Assembly: GCA_022822005.1 (NCBI GenBank) | Contig: JAJECO010000026.1 | Location: 1 to 64,000, forward strand | Source: Candidatus Poribacteria bacterium | GTDB taxonomy: Bacteria; Poribacteria; WGA-4E; PCPOR2b | Reading direction: 5' to 3' | Length of the DNA: 64,000 nucleotides | In this document: positions 42,323-51,316 of the stretch, piece by piece | Numbering within the stretch: position 1 is the stretch's first letter | Layout: each line of letters starts with the position of its first letter | Translations under genes and position numbers: made by a program | Notes under the pieces: generated by a model | What the model saw: only the letters and a program-made list of their open reading frames with translations | The model's database searches: none | Told to the model about the DNA's origin: nothing

Positions 42323-44022
42323 TTGTCAGTCTTCTTTCGTTCCGGGGCATCTCTTTCTTGCTCGCTACTTTCAGATTTCAAAGGCCGAATTGGATTCAGA
42401 TGACGGGCTTGGGCAAACGTCTGTATTGCGTCTTTCGCCAGATTACATGTGATTTGTGCTTGGAAAATGGGTTTCTTATCGCGTTCAATACTTGTGACCT
42501 GGCCGGATTTGATGTGCGTAAATGCACCTGATTGTGCCATAATACTGATTGCTTGGCTCACGTCTTGATGCGATTGCGCTTCGATGTTGAAAGTAATCTT
42601 TGCCCTCTCGGGGTCATCTAGTCTGGTAATGTTGAGTGTCGTCCAAGCAATCTTTGTACGGTCGGCGAATCGGACGCTCAACTCACGCACTATGTCAAGC
42701 GGAGAAGCGCGCGCCGTTAAGAGGTTCACCATCGCTAAATCTTTGACTAGTATCTCTTTCGCCTTGGATTCAGCTTGGCGGATGTTTCTAATCGCTCCTT
42801 CCAGAGCAACAATTTTCGCTTGATGGATTCTGCTCCACGTCAGTCCGCCTAGGCCGAGGCCGATTAGTAACGCCGAGCCAGCTGCGACAGCCATGAACGT
42901 CCGCTTCCGCTGCTGCCCCTGTGTGAGCTTAACCTTCTCTTCAGCGGGGAGCAGGTCCAAGGAGATTCGCGTGGTCAACGCATTGACACCCAACCCCAAT
43001 GCGACGGCAAGTGTGTCGCTGAAACCATCAACAGATTGGATATTGGAGCGTTGTTCATCCCAAATTTCCTTAAAGGCATCACTCGGATTCCAATGTCGAG
43101 CTGGTACTTCCAATTGATTGGCGATATAGTCTGTTAGTCCTGAAATCCGAGATCCTCCACCACACAACCAGATTTCTCTAACGATCCGATCTTCAGTCAG
43201 GTTGAGTTCCCGCTTTGCGCCACTGATCGAGCGCTGTAACTCCGCGACAAACCCATCCGCCCATTCATACGACGGATTAGCAGCTTGAAGGTCCCGATTC
43301 AGCGCAGCCTCAATCATTTTTAGACGCTCAGCGACCTCAAAATCGCTCCCTATGTCTTGCTGATATAGATCCGTTAGATGGTTTCCTCCAATAGGAAAAC
43401 TCCGTGAAAACCTTAGGGCATTTCCAGCTAGCAAGCACAGGTCGGTCCGTCCCGCGCCAATATCCACGACCATTGTCATTTCAGTTGATGAATTGTCCTC
43501 ATGATTTACTATTCCTGCCAAAACACTCGTCGCCAAGGTCGAAGGCATCACGCCTTTAGGTGCAAGACCGATCGGTTTCAGAAAATCAATCTGTTGTTGT
43601 ACCGTCTCACGCTTTGCCGCGATCAATTCAACGGAGATAGAATCCTCCGAGCGGTGCACGTCGTGGTAATCGTAGATAGCGTCTTCTACCCGGAAGGGAA
43701 GCTCCGTTTCTGCTTGCATAGCGACTAAGTTCGTGAGCTGGTCCCCTGTTGCGGCAGCAGGCAGGTTTGTTAATCGACGCGACGTAACTGACAAACGCGG
43801 AATTGATAACACCACCGAACTGCTACGTGCACCCACACGCCCCCACAAACGCTGCAAGGTTTCGGTAATCACTTCCGTTGAAATTTCCGTCGTAGGGTTC
43901 GTATAGGGATACGTTTCTATCCCTGCGTTCACGAGACAAATTCCAGACGCAGTCTGTTCCAGCTGCACCAACTTGACTGCGCTTGTCCCAATATCGATGG
44001 CTGCGATTTGGTTCTTTGCCAT
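42319..44022 (-). CDS. gspL: GspL-like assembly protein (PilM + PilN-like fusion)
   Basis: 567 residues. The cytoplasmic half (1-345) is a PilM-type actin-like ATPase fold: IAAIDIGTSAVKLVQLE, MVVDIGAGRTDLCLLAGN and the segment EIWLCGGGSRISGLTDYIANQL. A membrane helix lies at about 378-400 (FMAVAAGSALLIGLGLGGLTW), followed by a PilN/GspL-type periplasmic domain. The chain thus merges what are PilM and PilN in type IV pilus systems, giving the layout of GspL, which recruits GspE to the inner membrane. The sequence looks more PilM-like than proteobacterial GspL. It sits between gspK and gspM with a four-base overlap to the latter. Confidence 0.8.
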   Translation of the reverse strand: MAKNQIAAIDIGTSAVKLVQLEQTASGICLVNAGIETYPYTNPTTEISTEVITETLQRLWGRVGARSSSVVLSIPRLSVTSRRLTNLPAAATGDQLTNLVAMQAETELPFRVEDAIYDYHDVHRSEDSISVELIAAKRETVQQQIDFLKPIGLAPKGVMPSTLATSVLAGIVNHEDNSSTEMTMVVDIGAGRTDLCLLAGNALRFSRSFPIGGNHLTDLYQQDIGSDFEVAERLKMIEAALNRDLQAANPSYEWADGFVAELQRSISGAKRELNLTEDRIVREIWLCGGGSRISGLTDYIANQLEVPARHWNPSDAFKEIWDEQRSNIQSVDGFSDTLAVALGLGVNALTTRISLDLLPAEEKVKLTQGQQRKRTFMAVAAGSALLIGLGLGGLTWSRIHQAKIVALEGAIRNIRQAESKAKEILVKDLAMVNLLTARASPLDIVRELSVRFADRTKIAWTTLNITRLDDPERAKITFNIEAQSHQDVSQAISIMAQSGAFTHIKSGQVTSIERDKKPIFQAQITCNLAKDAIQTFAQARHLNPIRPLKSESSEQERDAPERKKTDK

Positions 44023-44065
44023 GTTTCCCCCTACGCTATATTAGAGTGTCTAACCGCTCTGCGAG

Positions 44066-45532
44066 CTAGTTCTGTCTCCAAGACTTAGTTACAATCTGTT
44101 CTCCAGTACGATCAAGAACTCCGACACAAGAGGCGATTGATTTGCCGAGGTTATCAACACCGTCAACTTCAATCAGAAAACCGTGTGAGCGATAGGTGAC
44201 CAACTCGGCTATCTGGCGGAAGATTTCCATGTCAATCCCTTCTACATCAAGGAGTTGGCTGATGTTCTCAAAAGGATTGCCCTCAACCCCGGCTTCTGCC
44301 AATGCATCGGCGCGCTCACTGTCTTCTGGTTCCGATTCGCGACGGTTGATAATTGCTTGAGCCTTTTCTTCATCCATCCCCGGTAAGAGTTGTAATACCT
44401 CTTGGGGGGCTGTGTTGATATTGATGAACCCACTGACTGTTGTGTCGTCCTTTGTGGTAATCTTATCGACTATGCTACGAAACTCTTGCTCCGTTATCAG
44501 TTTTACCTCTTTGAGCTGATCGATGTTTTGGAAGTTGCCTTGACTATTGCGGTGGTCGATGATCCGTTCGGCCATGCCCTCATCAATACCGTCTAACGTC
44601 TGTAACCCTCCAGCATCAGTGGTGTTGATATTAACTGTATCCTCCTCTTCGTCATTGCTTTCCACACTAATCCGGTCACGAATGTTGTTAAAAACCTGCT
44701 CCGTGACCGCTGTTGCATCAATCAGATCGCCGATACTATCGAACTCACGCTGTTGGACCAATGCGTCCTTTTCCCCTTGGGAGAAAACTGGCTGATTGTT
44801 GTTCCCTTGGATCTGCGTCAGTTGTTGTCCGTCCGCGTTGTTAATGTTGACACGCGCATTCCCGCTTGCATCCGTATTTCTGTCAATCGAATATATCGTT
44901 ACCAAATCGACCAATCCAGGAACATTCTGCTGCGTTGCTCCATCAATCCCCGTACCTACGGTTGCATCCGTATCTAATGATGCCTGTCGACCATAGAGCA
45001 GGTATGGTGTCATGCCTGGGACTCGCGCTAAGTCTCGCACCGTGCGGTAGGGTCTTCCTTCCTCGATTGCTTGAGGAAGTGGTTGTTCCGTTATTTCCGT
45101 TTCTTCATAACCCATGAGAGTCAATAATCCTTGAATCATACTTGCATCAGCGGTGTTGATGTTGACCTTAGCACCTTCATCTGTGATTTTAATACGGTAA
45201 GTGAGAGCGCTTCCGGATTCGATACCGTCGCCAATCTGTTCCTCCAGCCCCGCTGACCAATCTTCGCCAAGCGAATCGTAAGGAGTCTCATCCCCACGCA
45301 GCATGACGATTGACCGCTCGAAGCCAGCCTTTGCAGCATAGTGATACTTTGTTCGATCTGCGAAGTTTGCCTGTGCGCGCTGCTCAAGACGGATCGAATA
45401 CAGGAAATGAGTTGCAAGGACGGAGAGGATTGTCAACAGCCAGAGCGTCGAGATAAGCGAAAGTCCACAGTCACAGTTGTATACGGACCACCTGCAACTG
45501 AAATGAAATAGTGAACCTTTTCTTCCATCCAT
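44066..45532 (-). CDS. gspK: GspK-like minor pseudopilin with four helix-hairpin-helix motifs
   Basis: 488 residues. The prepilin-like N-terminus CG-LSLISTLWLLTILSVLA has cleavage expected after Gly23 and lacks Glu5, as is normal for GspK. Four segments of the ComEA-type pattern V-N-I-N-[TN]-A-D-x occur near 123, 228, 300 and 370, two of them with clear L-x-G-I/M hairpins (LQTLDGIDEGMAERII; VLQLLPGMDEEKAQAII). A usual GspK is about 300-330 residues with a helical insert of this type once or twice. It caps the pseudopilus tip together with GspI and GspJ. An AAGG sequence precedes the ATG, 11 bases after gspJ. Confidence 0.85.
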   Translation of the reverse strand: MDGRKGSLFHFSCRWSVYNCDCGLSLISTLWLLTILSVLATHFLYSIRLEQRAQANFADRTKYHYAAKAGFERSIVMLRGDETPYDSLGEDWSAGLEEQIGDGIESGSALTYRIKITDEGAKVNINTADASMIQGLLTLMGYEETEITEQPLPQAIEEGRPYRTVRDLARVPGMTPYLLYGRQASLDTDATVGTGIDGATQQNVPGLVDLVTIYSIDRNTDASGNARVNINNADGQQLTQIQGNNNQPVFSQGEKDALVQQREFDSIGDLIDATAVTEQVFNNIRDRISVESNDEEEDTVNINTTDAGGLQTLDGIDEGMAERIIDHRNSQGNFQNIDQLKEVKLITEQEFRSIVDKITTKDDTTVSGFININTAPQEVLQLLPGMDEEKAQAIINRRESEPEDSERADALAEAGVEGNPFENISQLLDVEGIDMEIFRQIAELVTYRSHGFLIEVDGVDNLGKSIASCVGVLDRTGEQIVTKSWRQN

Positions 45533-45543
45533 TCTTTATGCCT

Positions 45544-46449
45544 TCATCCTCCCGGTCCAGCAGCAGGTCCACCGGACGGTTCTTCGCTGAAATTTGCACT
45601 CATTGGCAGATAAACCATGGTTGATTGGGTTATGGAATTCGCACCGGTGTTCTGCCCCGGTCGACTGTTTTCGCTGACGACTGTTATCCAGACGACAACG
45701 GAGGTCGGAATCAATTCGGTATTTTCCCACGACTCATACCACTCTTCGCCATCGTAATATCTCACATCAAAGGAGGTAATCTGATCGATGATTGGAACAA
45801 CATTTATATGAATTGGATTGCCTGCTTCATCCTCTGTGGGAAGCGTTTCCGCTTCAAGTAGGGGTTGGATAACCGTTTCTACATCCAAGGCTGTCGTTGA
45901 AAGTCGGTAGAGAGCTAATCTTCCCTCCGCTTCGCTGTCTCCTGTCAATAGTTCTCCGCTCGTTTGCATCTGAGCCTCTTGAGTGTCCTCAAGTTGTCGA
46001 GCGACATCCTCTCCAATGTAGTAAGCAATTCGCTGGACATCGCTCACAAGTTCGTCTGGATTTCCCTCCCCATCTGCTACGACTGTTTGGGTTGCCGAAT
46101 TCAATTCGGCGAGGAACGGGTCGGGATCGGTATGAATTAAGGTTACGAAACTGATTAAATCTCGGCTAATCCCTTCTTCAATTGGATCATCCTGTGACAC
46201 GATGACGAGAGATTCGTCGCCTTGTACAGCTTGCAGATTGTTCAGATCCGTAGCAACGCGCTCTAACGCGATGCGACATTTTTGTGTCATGACAATCCGC
46301 GATTCAGATCTCTGATAAACATCGAGTGCAACATTGAACGCCGTGTAAGAGGCACCCCCAATAATGACCAGAATACTGACAGCGACGAGTAATTCGAGGA
46401 GGGTAAAACCGTAGGAGTTGAGCATAAGCCGTGAAGTGCGCGATCTCAT
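45544..46449 (-). CDS. gspJ: GspJ-like minor pseudopilin
   Basis: About 301 residues from the ATG at 46449, which overlaps the gspI stop codon in an ATGA arrangement. An upstream extension to 46560 lies inside gspI and is rejected. The class III prepilin signal is NSYG-FTLLELLVAVSILVII, with Glu5 present and cleavage after Gly. The globular domain is large (GspJ is usually about 200) and ends in a Pro/Gly-rich tail. GspJ joins GspI and GspK in the tip complex that starts the pseudopilus. Identification rests on the operon order H-I-J-K and on length. Confidence 0.8.
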   Translation of the reverse strand: MRSRTSRLMLNSYGFTLLELLVAVSILVIIGGASYTAFNVALDVYQRSESRIVMTQKCRIALERVATDLNNLQAVQGDESLVIVSQDDPIEEGISRDLISFVTLIHTDPDPFLAELNSATQTVVADGEGNPDELVSDVQRIAYYIGEDVARQLEDTQEAQMQTSGELLTGDSEAEGRLALYRLSTTALDVETVIQPLLEAETLPTEDEAGNPIHINVVPIIDQITSFDVRYYDGEEWYESWENTELIPTSVVVWITVVSENSRPGQNTGANSITQSTMVYLPMSANFSEEPSGGPAAGPGG

Positions 46450-46910
46450 CCGCCACCCCCTTGTCCCTGTTGACTGCCCTGTGTTTGTTCCTGTGGCATC
46501 TGACGGTCTGCGAGATACGTGCTCGTTGAAAGTAGCCTTTCTTCTCCACGCTCTTGCCACGTAACGGTAACAGTGATTAAGCGCAGCCCTTCAATCTCCT
46601 CCGATTCAACATCCTGAACATCCGAGTGCCAACGGAACCGCGAATCCTCTCCAAATTCGCCATCCTCCTCGCCAATATCCGGATAACCTTCAGCCTCAAT
46701 TGCCGCCATCCGAAATTTAAGGAGATACAGGGCGGTGGTTCTGTTTTCTGCCAACGCTTGCCCTTTTGCTGCTTCTGTAAAGGAACGGAGGAGCGTCGGT
46801 AGGGCTAATGACAGAATGGCTAATGCGACAACAATTTCGATCAGAGTAAAGCCGTTTTCATCGTCCGCTGATCCGCGGAAAAATGAGATTAGATTATTCA
46901 GAGGATTCAT
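46446..46910 (-). CDS. gspI: GspI-like minor pseudopilin
   Basis: 154 residues. The prepilin peptidase motif is ENG-FTLIEIVVALAILSLALPTLL, with Glu5. It is followed by the segment NRTTALYLLKFRMAAIEAEG, comparable with the conserved A-x-x-L-A-x-N-x-L region of GspI. The small beta domain ends in a Gln/Gly-rich tail. GspI nucleates the tip complex with GspJ and GspK. The gene overlaps gspH by 17 bases at its 5' end and gspJ by 4 at its 3' end. Confidence 0.85.
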   Translation of the reverse strand: MNPLNNLISFFRGSADDENGFTLIEIVVALAILSLALPTLLRSFTEAAKGQALAENRTTALYLLKFRMAAIEAEGYPDIGEEDGEFGEDSRFRWHSDVQDVESEEIEGLRLITVTVTWQERGEERLLSTSTYLADRQMPQEQTQGSQQGQGGGG

Positions 46911-47598
46911 GCGCCAATCCCAACGCCTCGATCTGCTGCGAGTTGATTTGCTGAAGACGAATCCGTCCTGTTGCGTTTTCGACCATTATGGACATCGTTT
47001 GACCCCGCTGATCCTGAAGATACAGAACGGTATCCTCTGACGAACCCGTCGGAGAGAAGTAGACATAATCCACACCGCTGTCTATCTGCATAGTCTGGAA
47101 GTTATGATTCGTTATCATGCTGGCTAAACTGACATTATATCCCGGTTTTTGGGGTATGCCAAGGATCGCATTTGTTCGTGAAGGGTGCGTTCCCTGCAAT
47201 GCGGTAGTGCCTTCTGTGGTTGGCTGGGCAGATTGAACACTTACGGAGTTCGTGATTACGGGAGTGGACGGGTCTGCAAGGTTGAAGGTTTCGCTGGAGG
47301 CAAGCCAGTAACGATTCGCCGTCAAATCAAATACAACGAGGTAGCTTGTCCGCTCAGTGATTGCCAGATCACGCGCGAAATTGAGCATATCTCGGATAGC
47401 ATGGGCGGTGGATTTCAAGCGTGTGGCTGCAGCGAATCCACGTAGGGAGGGCATTGCAATAGAAGAGAGAATTGCGATTAGCGCAAGCACAATCAGGATT
47501 TCAATCAGCGTAAAGCCTCTCGAGGCGAGCGGATGCCAATCCCGTTTGCCAAGCAACTCCCTTTCTCTTGAACGCAAAATCCGTTTGGGCGAGTGCAT
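46894..47598 (-). CDS. gspH: GspH-like minor pseudopilin
   Basis: 234 residues. The leader is long and basic (about 28 residues, many Arg), followed by RG-FTLIEILIVLALIAILSSI, a clear prepilin-peptidase site with Glu5. The middle matches the GspH/FimT pattern: LRGFAAATRLKSTAHAIRDMLNFARDLAITERTSY-type helix then beta-rich C-terminus. GspH bridges the tip complex and the GspG shaft. It is somewhat longer than typical GspH (about 170-200). It overlaps gspI by 17 bases. Confidence 0.85.
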   Translation of the reverse strand: MHSPKRILRSRERELLGKRDWHPLASRGFTLIEILIVLALIAILSSIAMPSLRGFAAATRLKSTAHAIRDMLNFARDLAITERTSYLVVFDLTANRYWLASSETFNLADPSTPVITNSVSVQSAQPTTEGTTALQGTHPSRTNAILGIPQKPGYNVSLASMITNHNFQTMQIDSGVDYVYFSPTGSSEDTVLYLQDQRGQTMSIMVENATGRIRLQQINSQQIEALGLAHESSE

Positions 47599-47663
47599 GT
47601 CCTTACCTTAGGAGTGAGACAATCTTTGATCATAATAAAAACAATAGTGTGCCTCAATTTATC

Positions 47664-48113
47664 TCACTGATCTATCCCCTGTACCCAGTTTGTGATGTCA
47701 GCATCGAAGTCTGTACCTCCTTCCTTCCCATCCTTGCCGAAGGAGTAGAGATCGTAATTGTAACCTTCGTGAAGACCGGGATAGACATAGATGTAATTGT
47801 TGCCCCATGGATCCGTGAAAACGGGTTTGTTAATATAGGGTCCGCTCCAGTTTTCAGGTTGCGGATTTGGTACTTGCCACAGTGCCTGTAAATTTTGTTC
47901 CACCGTCGGATAGTCCCCGACTTCGATCGCATACATCTCTAACGCGTTTTCCAAAGCACTAATCTCCAACTTCGCTTTGGCGACCTTTGCTTTATCCGGC
48001 GCATTTAAGACACGCGGTGCAATAAAACTCGCTAAGAGACCGAGAATGACAATGACAATCGTAATCTCAATAAGGGTCAACCCCGATTCATCTGATTTTA
48101 ATTGTTTGAGCAT
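47664..48113 (-). CDS. gspG: Major pseudopilin GspG
   Basis: 149 residues, the usual length. The prepilin site is ESG-LTLIEITIVIVILGLLAS; the residue after cleavage is Leu instead of the common Phe, while Glu5 is kept. The conserved major-pseudopilin features follow: AKLEISALENALEMYAIEVGDYPT, then the WGNNYIYVYPG block and an acidic C-terminus (KEGGTDFDADITNW) with the Asp residues that bind calcium in GspG. It polymerises into the pseudopilus that pushes substrates through the secretin. It lies 36 bases after gspF. Confidence 0.93.
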   Translation of the reverse strand: MLKQLKSDESGLTLIEITIVIVILGLLASFIAPRVLNAPDKAKVAKAKLEISALENALEMYAIEVGDYPTVEQNLQALWQVPNPQPENWSGPYINKPVFTDPWGNNYIYVYPGLHEGYNYDLYSFGKDGKEGGTDFDADITNWVQGIDQ

Positions 48114-48149
48114 ATCTTACCTCCTATACTACTAATGAAACGATAATGA

Positions 48150-49373
48150 CTATCCGCTAAGTGATGTGCTAGCCTCAAAGATTGGAAGTATCATCGCAAC
48201 AGCGATAAATCCAATCAGCAAACCCATAAATAAAATTACCAGCGGTCCAATTGAGTTAGTAAGCCGTTCGAGATTTTTCTTAATTTCCAGATCGTAATAT
48301 ACCGATAATTTCGTCAACATCTGTTCAGGATCGCCGGACTCTTCGCCAATCGCGACCATGTGAGTCAGTAGGGGTGGGAAGACAGCGCCCCTCTCTAACT
48401 CTCGCGACAAAGTTGAACCTCGCTCGATTTCCTGTTCCGCATTTGCAACTGCGTTTCCGTAAACGGAATTTCCAATGGTATCCTTGACAACCCGAAGCGC
48501 TGGCAGCAATATAACGCCATTTTCAAGCAGCGTTGCCATGGTGCGTGTAAACCGCACCAGCGCAAAGTTGCTAAAGATGACTCCAATAATCGGGAGCTTG
48601 ATCTTCACTCGATCAAAAGTCAAGCGTCCACTTTCAGTGCTAATATAGTGTCTGGCCGCTATGACACTGCCAATCCCGGCAATTAAAATTATCCACCAGT
48701 AAACGCTCAAGAAATTGGTAATACCAATAAGAAACCGCGTCGGACCCGGCAATGCGACGTCTAACTCAGCAAACATGCCGGTGAATTTAGGAATAACAAA
48801 GGTCATCAAGACTGCCACCGCACCGATGCTTAACACCAGTAGAATTGCAGGATAAAACAGTGCAGAGGTCACTTCTGTTTTTAGAAGTCGCTGTCTCTCG
48901 GCAAACTCAGCGAGACGTTCCAACACCACCCCAAGAACACCGCCTGCTTCCCCCGCCTTTACCATGTTGACATATAGATCGGAAAATACTCTCGGATGCT
49001 GCGCGAGCGCATCGTTAAGCGGTGAGCCGTGCTCAACATCGTATTTGATCTGTTCAACCACCCGCCTAAGTTCAACGTTCGTGATCTGCTCAAGAGTTAT
49101 CCCCAAAGCACGGGATAGCGGGACATAGGCGTTAATCAGCGTTGCCATCTGATATGTGAAAAACTCCACCTCTGCCCCCTTAATCCGAGTGGGCAAGAAT
49201 GGGATCTGAATCCCTTTTCGATCTTGGGTTTCTGCGGTATCTTCAACGATGTTTGTGGGCCAATATCCCATCACCTTTAATTTTGACACAAGTTCAGCTT
49301 TGCTGCTTGCTTCTTGTGTGTTGTTAACCACCGTTCCAGTACTGGTCAGGGCTTCGTAACGGAATCTTGGCAT
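48150..49373 (-). CDS. gspF: Type II secretion inner-membrane platform protein
   Basis: 407 residues with the standard GspF/PilC layout: N-terminal cytoplasmic start MPRFRYEALTSTGTVVNNTQ, then two homologous T2SSF helical domains (about 70-195 and 272-395) and three membrane helices near 170-190, 220-240 and 380-400. The conserved MVKAGEAGGVLGVVLERLAEF and MVAIGEESGDPEQMLTKLSV are the paired G-E-x-G/S-G motifs of the two domains. It anchors the GspE ATPase and pseudopilus assembly in the inner membrane. It is 59 bases downstream of gspE. Confidence 0.95.
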   Translation of the reverse strand: MPRFRYEALTSTGTVVNNTQEASSKAELVSKLKVMGYWPTNIVEDTAETQDRKGIQIPFLPTRIKGAEVEFFTYQMATLINAYVPLSRALGITLEQITNVELRRVVEQIKYDVEHGSPLNDALAQHPRVFSDLYVNMVKAGEAGGVLGVVLERLAEFAERQRLLKTEVTSALFYPAILLVLSIGAVAVLMTFVIPKFTGMFAELDVALPGPTRFLIGITNFLSVYWWIILIAGIGSVIAARHYISTESGRLTFDRVKIKLPIIGVIFSNFALVRFTRTMATLLENGVILLPALRVVKDTIGNSVYGNAVANAEQEIERGSTLSRELERGAVFPPLLTHMVAIGEESGDPEQMLTKLSVYYDLEIKKNLERLTNSIGPLVILFMGLLIGFIAVAMILPIFEASTSLSG

Positions 49374-49432
49374 CAGACACTCTCTCCTACAATGCGTAAA
49401 ACACTCACGTATTACGTCTCACGTTTCAATCT

Positions 49433-51178
49433 TCATACTACTTCGCCAATATCAAACTCATCCTCTTGTGTGAGTCGCACAATTTCCTCTACCGTTGTGT
49501 AACCAGCGACCACTTTTCTCCAACCATCCTCCCGCAACGTCTTCATTCCCAGCCGCATTGCGACGCGTTTCAGTTGGCTCGCAGATGCTCTTTGGATCGT
49601 CATCTCGCGCAGCTCCTCACTCATCAGGATAACCTCGAAGAGACCAATCCGCCCCTTATATCCACGACCGCGGCACTCTTTACATCCGACCGCACGCGGG
49701 ATAAGCAGATCGGAGGTGATTACTCCCGTCTGGCTTCCGAGTAGGTCTTGGACTCGCTCTGGTTCCGGCGTGTACATCTCATAGCAATGCGGACAAACCC
49801 GACGTGCAAGCCGTTGGGCAATAATACCCTCCAGCGTTGAGGCAACTAAATACGGTTCTATTCCCATATCTACTAACCGAGTAACTGCACTCGCTGCATC
49901 ATTTGTGTGCAGTGAACTAAAGACAAGGTGACCTGTCAAGGAGGTGTGGATCCCCATCTCCGCCGTTTCATGGTCCCGAATTTCACCGACTAACACCTTG
50001 TCTGGATCTTGACGCAAGATATGTCTTAACCCCGCTGCAAAGGTCACATTTATCTCCGGATTCACCTGAATTTGGTTTATCCCTTCCAATTCGTACTCAA
50101 CCGGATCTTCAATTGTGATAATCTTGACGTCCGGAGTGTTAATTTCCTTCAAACAGGCATAGAGCGTTGTTGTTTTACCGCTACCCGTGGGTCCTGTCGC
50201 CAAGATAATGCCGTGTGGTTTCTGAATCATGCGGAAGAACTGGTCTAAATTCTCCTCCAACAAGCCGAGCTGCTCCAAGCCGAATGAGATGGATTGTTTG
50301 TCAAGGATCCGGAGGACCACGCTTTCGCCGTGCACTGTGGGTACGGTCGAGACACGCAGATCAATCTGACGATTGCCAACGCTCTGAACCGTGACGCCGA
50401 TCTTGCCATCTAAGGGGCGACGCCGTTCTGCCACGTTCATGCTCGCCATAATCTTGACCCGGGAAGTAATTGCGGACTGGAGATGGGGAGGCGGGTTAGG
50501 TTGGTCTTCCAAAACACCGTCGATTCGATAACGGATTTTGAGTTCACCGGGGAAGGGTTCAATATGGATGTCACTGGCACCCAATCGGACGGCGTCTATG
50601 ATAATCTGATCGACGGCATTCACAACTGTCGGGTCTTGGCTCAGGTCTTGCTCGCTAATACCGAAGTCGTCAATCGTTTCACGTTCAAGCGTGGCAACTG
50701 CCCCAACAGGTCCCTTAATGCCTTCGTTCAGAATGGCGGCGGCGGTCTTTCCGTAGGCACGGATAATGGCTGCTTCTATGTCCTCTTCAGCCGCAAGAAC
50801 GACTTTAATCTCGCAGTCGGTGACCAGCCGCATCTCATCGATTAGCCGGATATCCAATGTATCCGCCATCGCGACAGTGAGCGTTCCTTCGTTCGAGCGA
50901 ACTGGCAAAACCTTGTTCCGGTAGGCAAAGCTCGCTGAAACTCGCTCAGTTGCCTCATTCTCTGGAACAACATCCTCAAGTAGAATGCACGATACCCCGT
51001 GCTCAAAAGCCTGCTTGGCGAGCGTGAGCGACTTGGAGTCTACAAACTTTGAGAGTGCCTGTGTGTAGGTAACACCTGTTTGTTTGGCTTCCTCCAGAAC
51101 CTGCTGATACTCATCTTCGGAGATTAGATTCGAATCTAGTATCAGTTGTACTAAGGATTGCCCCACCGCATTCTGCAT
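49433..51178 (-). CDS. gspE: Type II secretion ATPase
   Basis: 581 residues. An N-terminal T2SSE_N-type domain (about 55-160) precedes the ATPase. Walker A is GPTGSGKTTT (about 329-338), followed by the Asp box ITIEDPVEYEL, a Walker B region (LVGEIRDHETAEMGI) and the His box SLHTNDAASAVTRL. Near 470-520 two Cys pairs, CPHC and CKEC, form the zinc site typical of GspE/PilB. The hexamer powers pseudopilus assembly. GGGGGAT precedes the ATG. As first gene of the operon it probably carries the main promoter in the 138 bases to its right, where I see no clear consensus. Confidence 0.96.
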   Translation of the reverse strand: MQNAVGQSLVQLILDSNLISEDEYQQVLEEAKQTGVTYTQALSKFVDSKSLTLAKQAFEHGVSCILLEDVVPENEATERVSASFAYRNKVLPVRSNEGTLTVAMADTLDIRLIDEMRLVTDCEIKVVLAAEEDIEAAIIRAYGKTAAAILNEGIKGPVGAVATLERETIDDFGISEQDLSQDPTVVNAVDQIIIDAVRLGASDIHIEPFPGELKIRYRIDGVLEDQPNPPPHLQSAITSRVKIMASMNVAERRRPLDGKIGVTVQSVGNRQIDLRVSTVPTVHGESVVLRILDKQSISFGLEQLGLLEENLDQFFRMIQKPHGIILATGPTGSGKTTTLYACLKEINTPDVKIITIEDPVEYELEGINQIQVNPEINVTFAAGLRHILRQDPDKVLVGEIRDHETAEMGIHTSLTGHLVFSSLHTNDAASAVTRLVDMGIEPYLVASTLEGIIAQRLARRVCPHCYEMYTPEPERVQDLLGSQTGVITSDLLIPRAVGCKECRGRGYKGRIGLFEVILMSEELREMTIQRASASQLKRVAMRLGMKTLREDGWRKVVAGYTTVEEIVRLTQEDEFDIGEVV

Positions 51179-51316
51179 TTCTTGATCCCCCTCTATCTTC
51201 CAATCTTTTACTTGAGATTCGTTTCATGCATAGGTAGACGCAGAAGGGTAGGTGAGGTTTAGACAGCCGATAGCAGGTGATTTCTCTTAACAGAATGTTA
51301 ATAAAAGTTCAATTTC

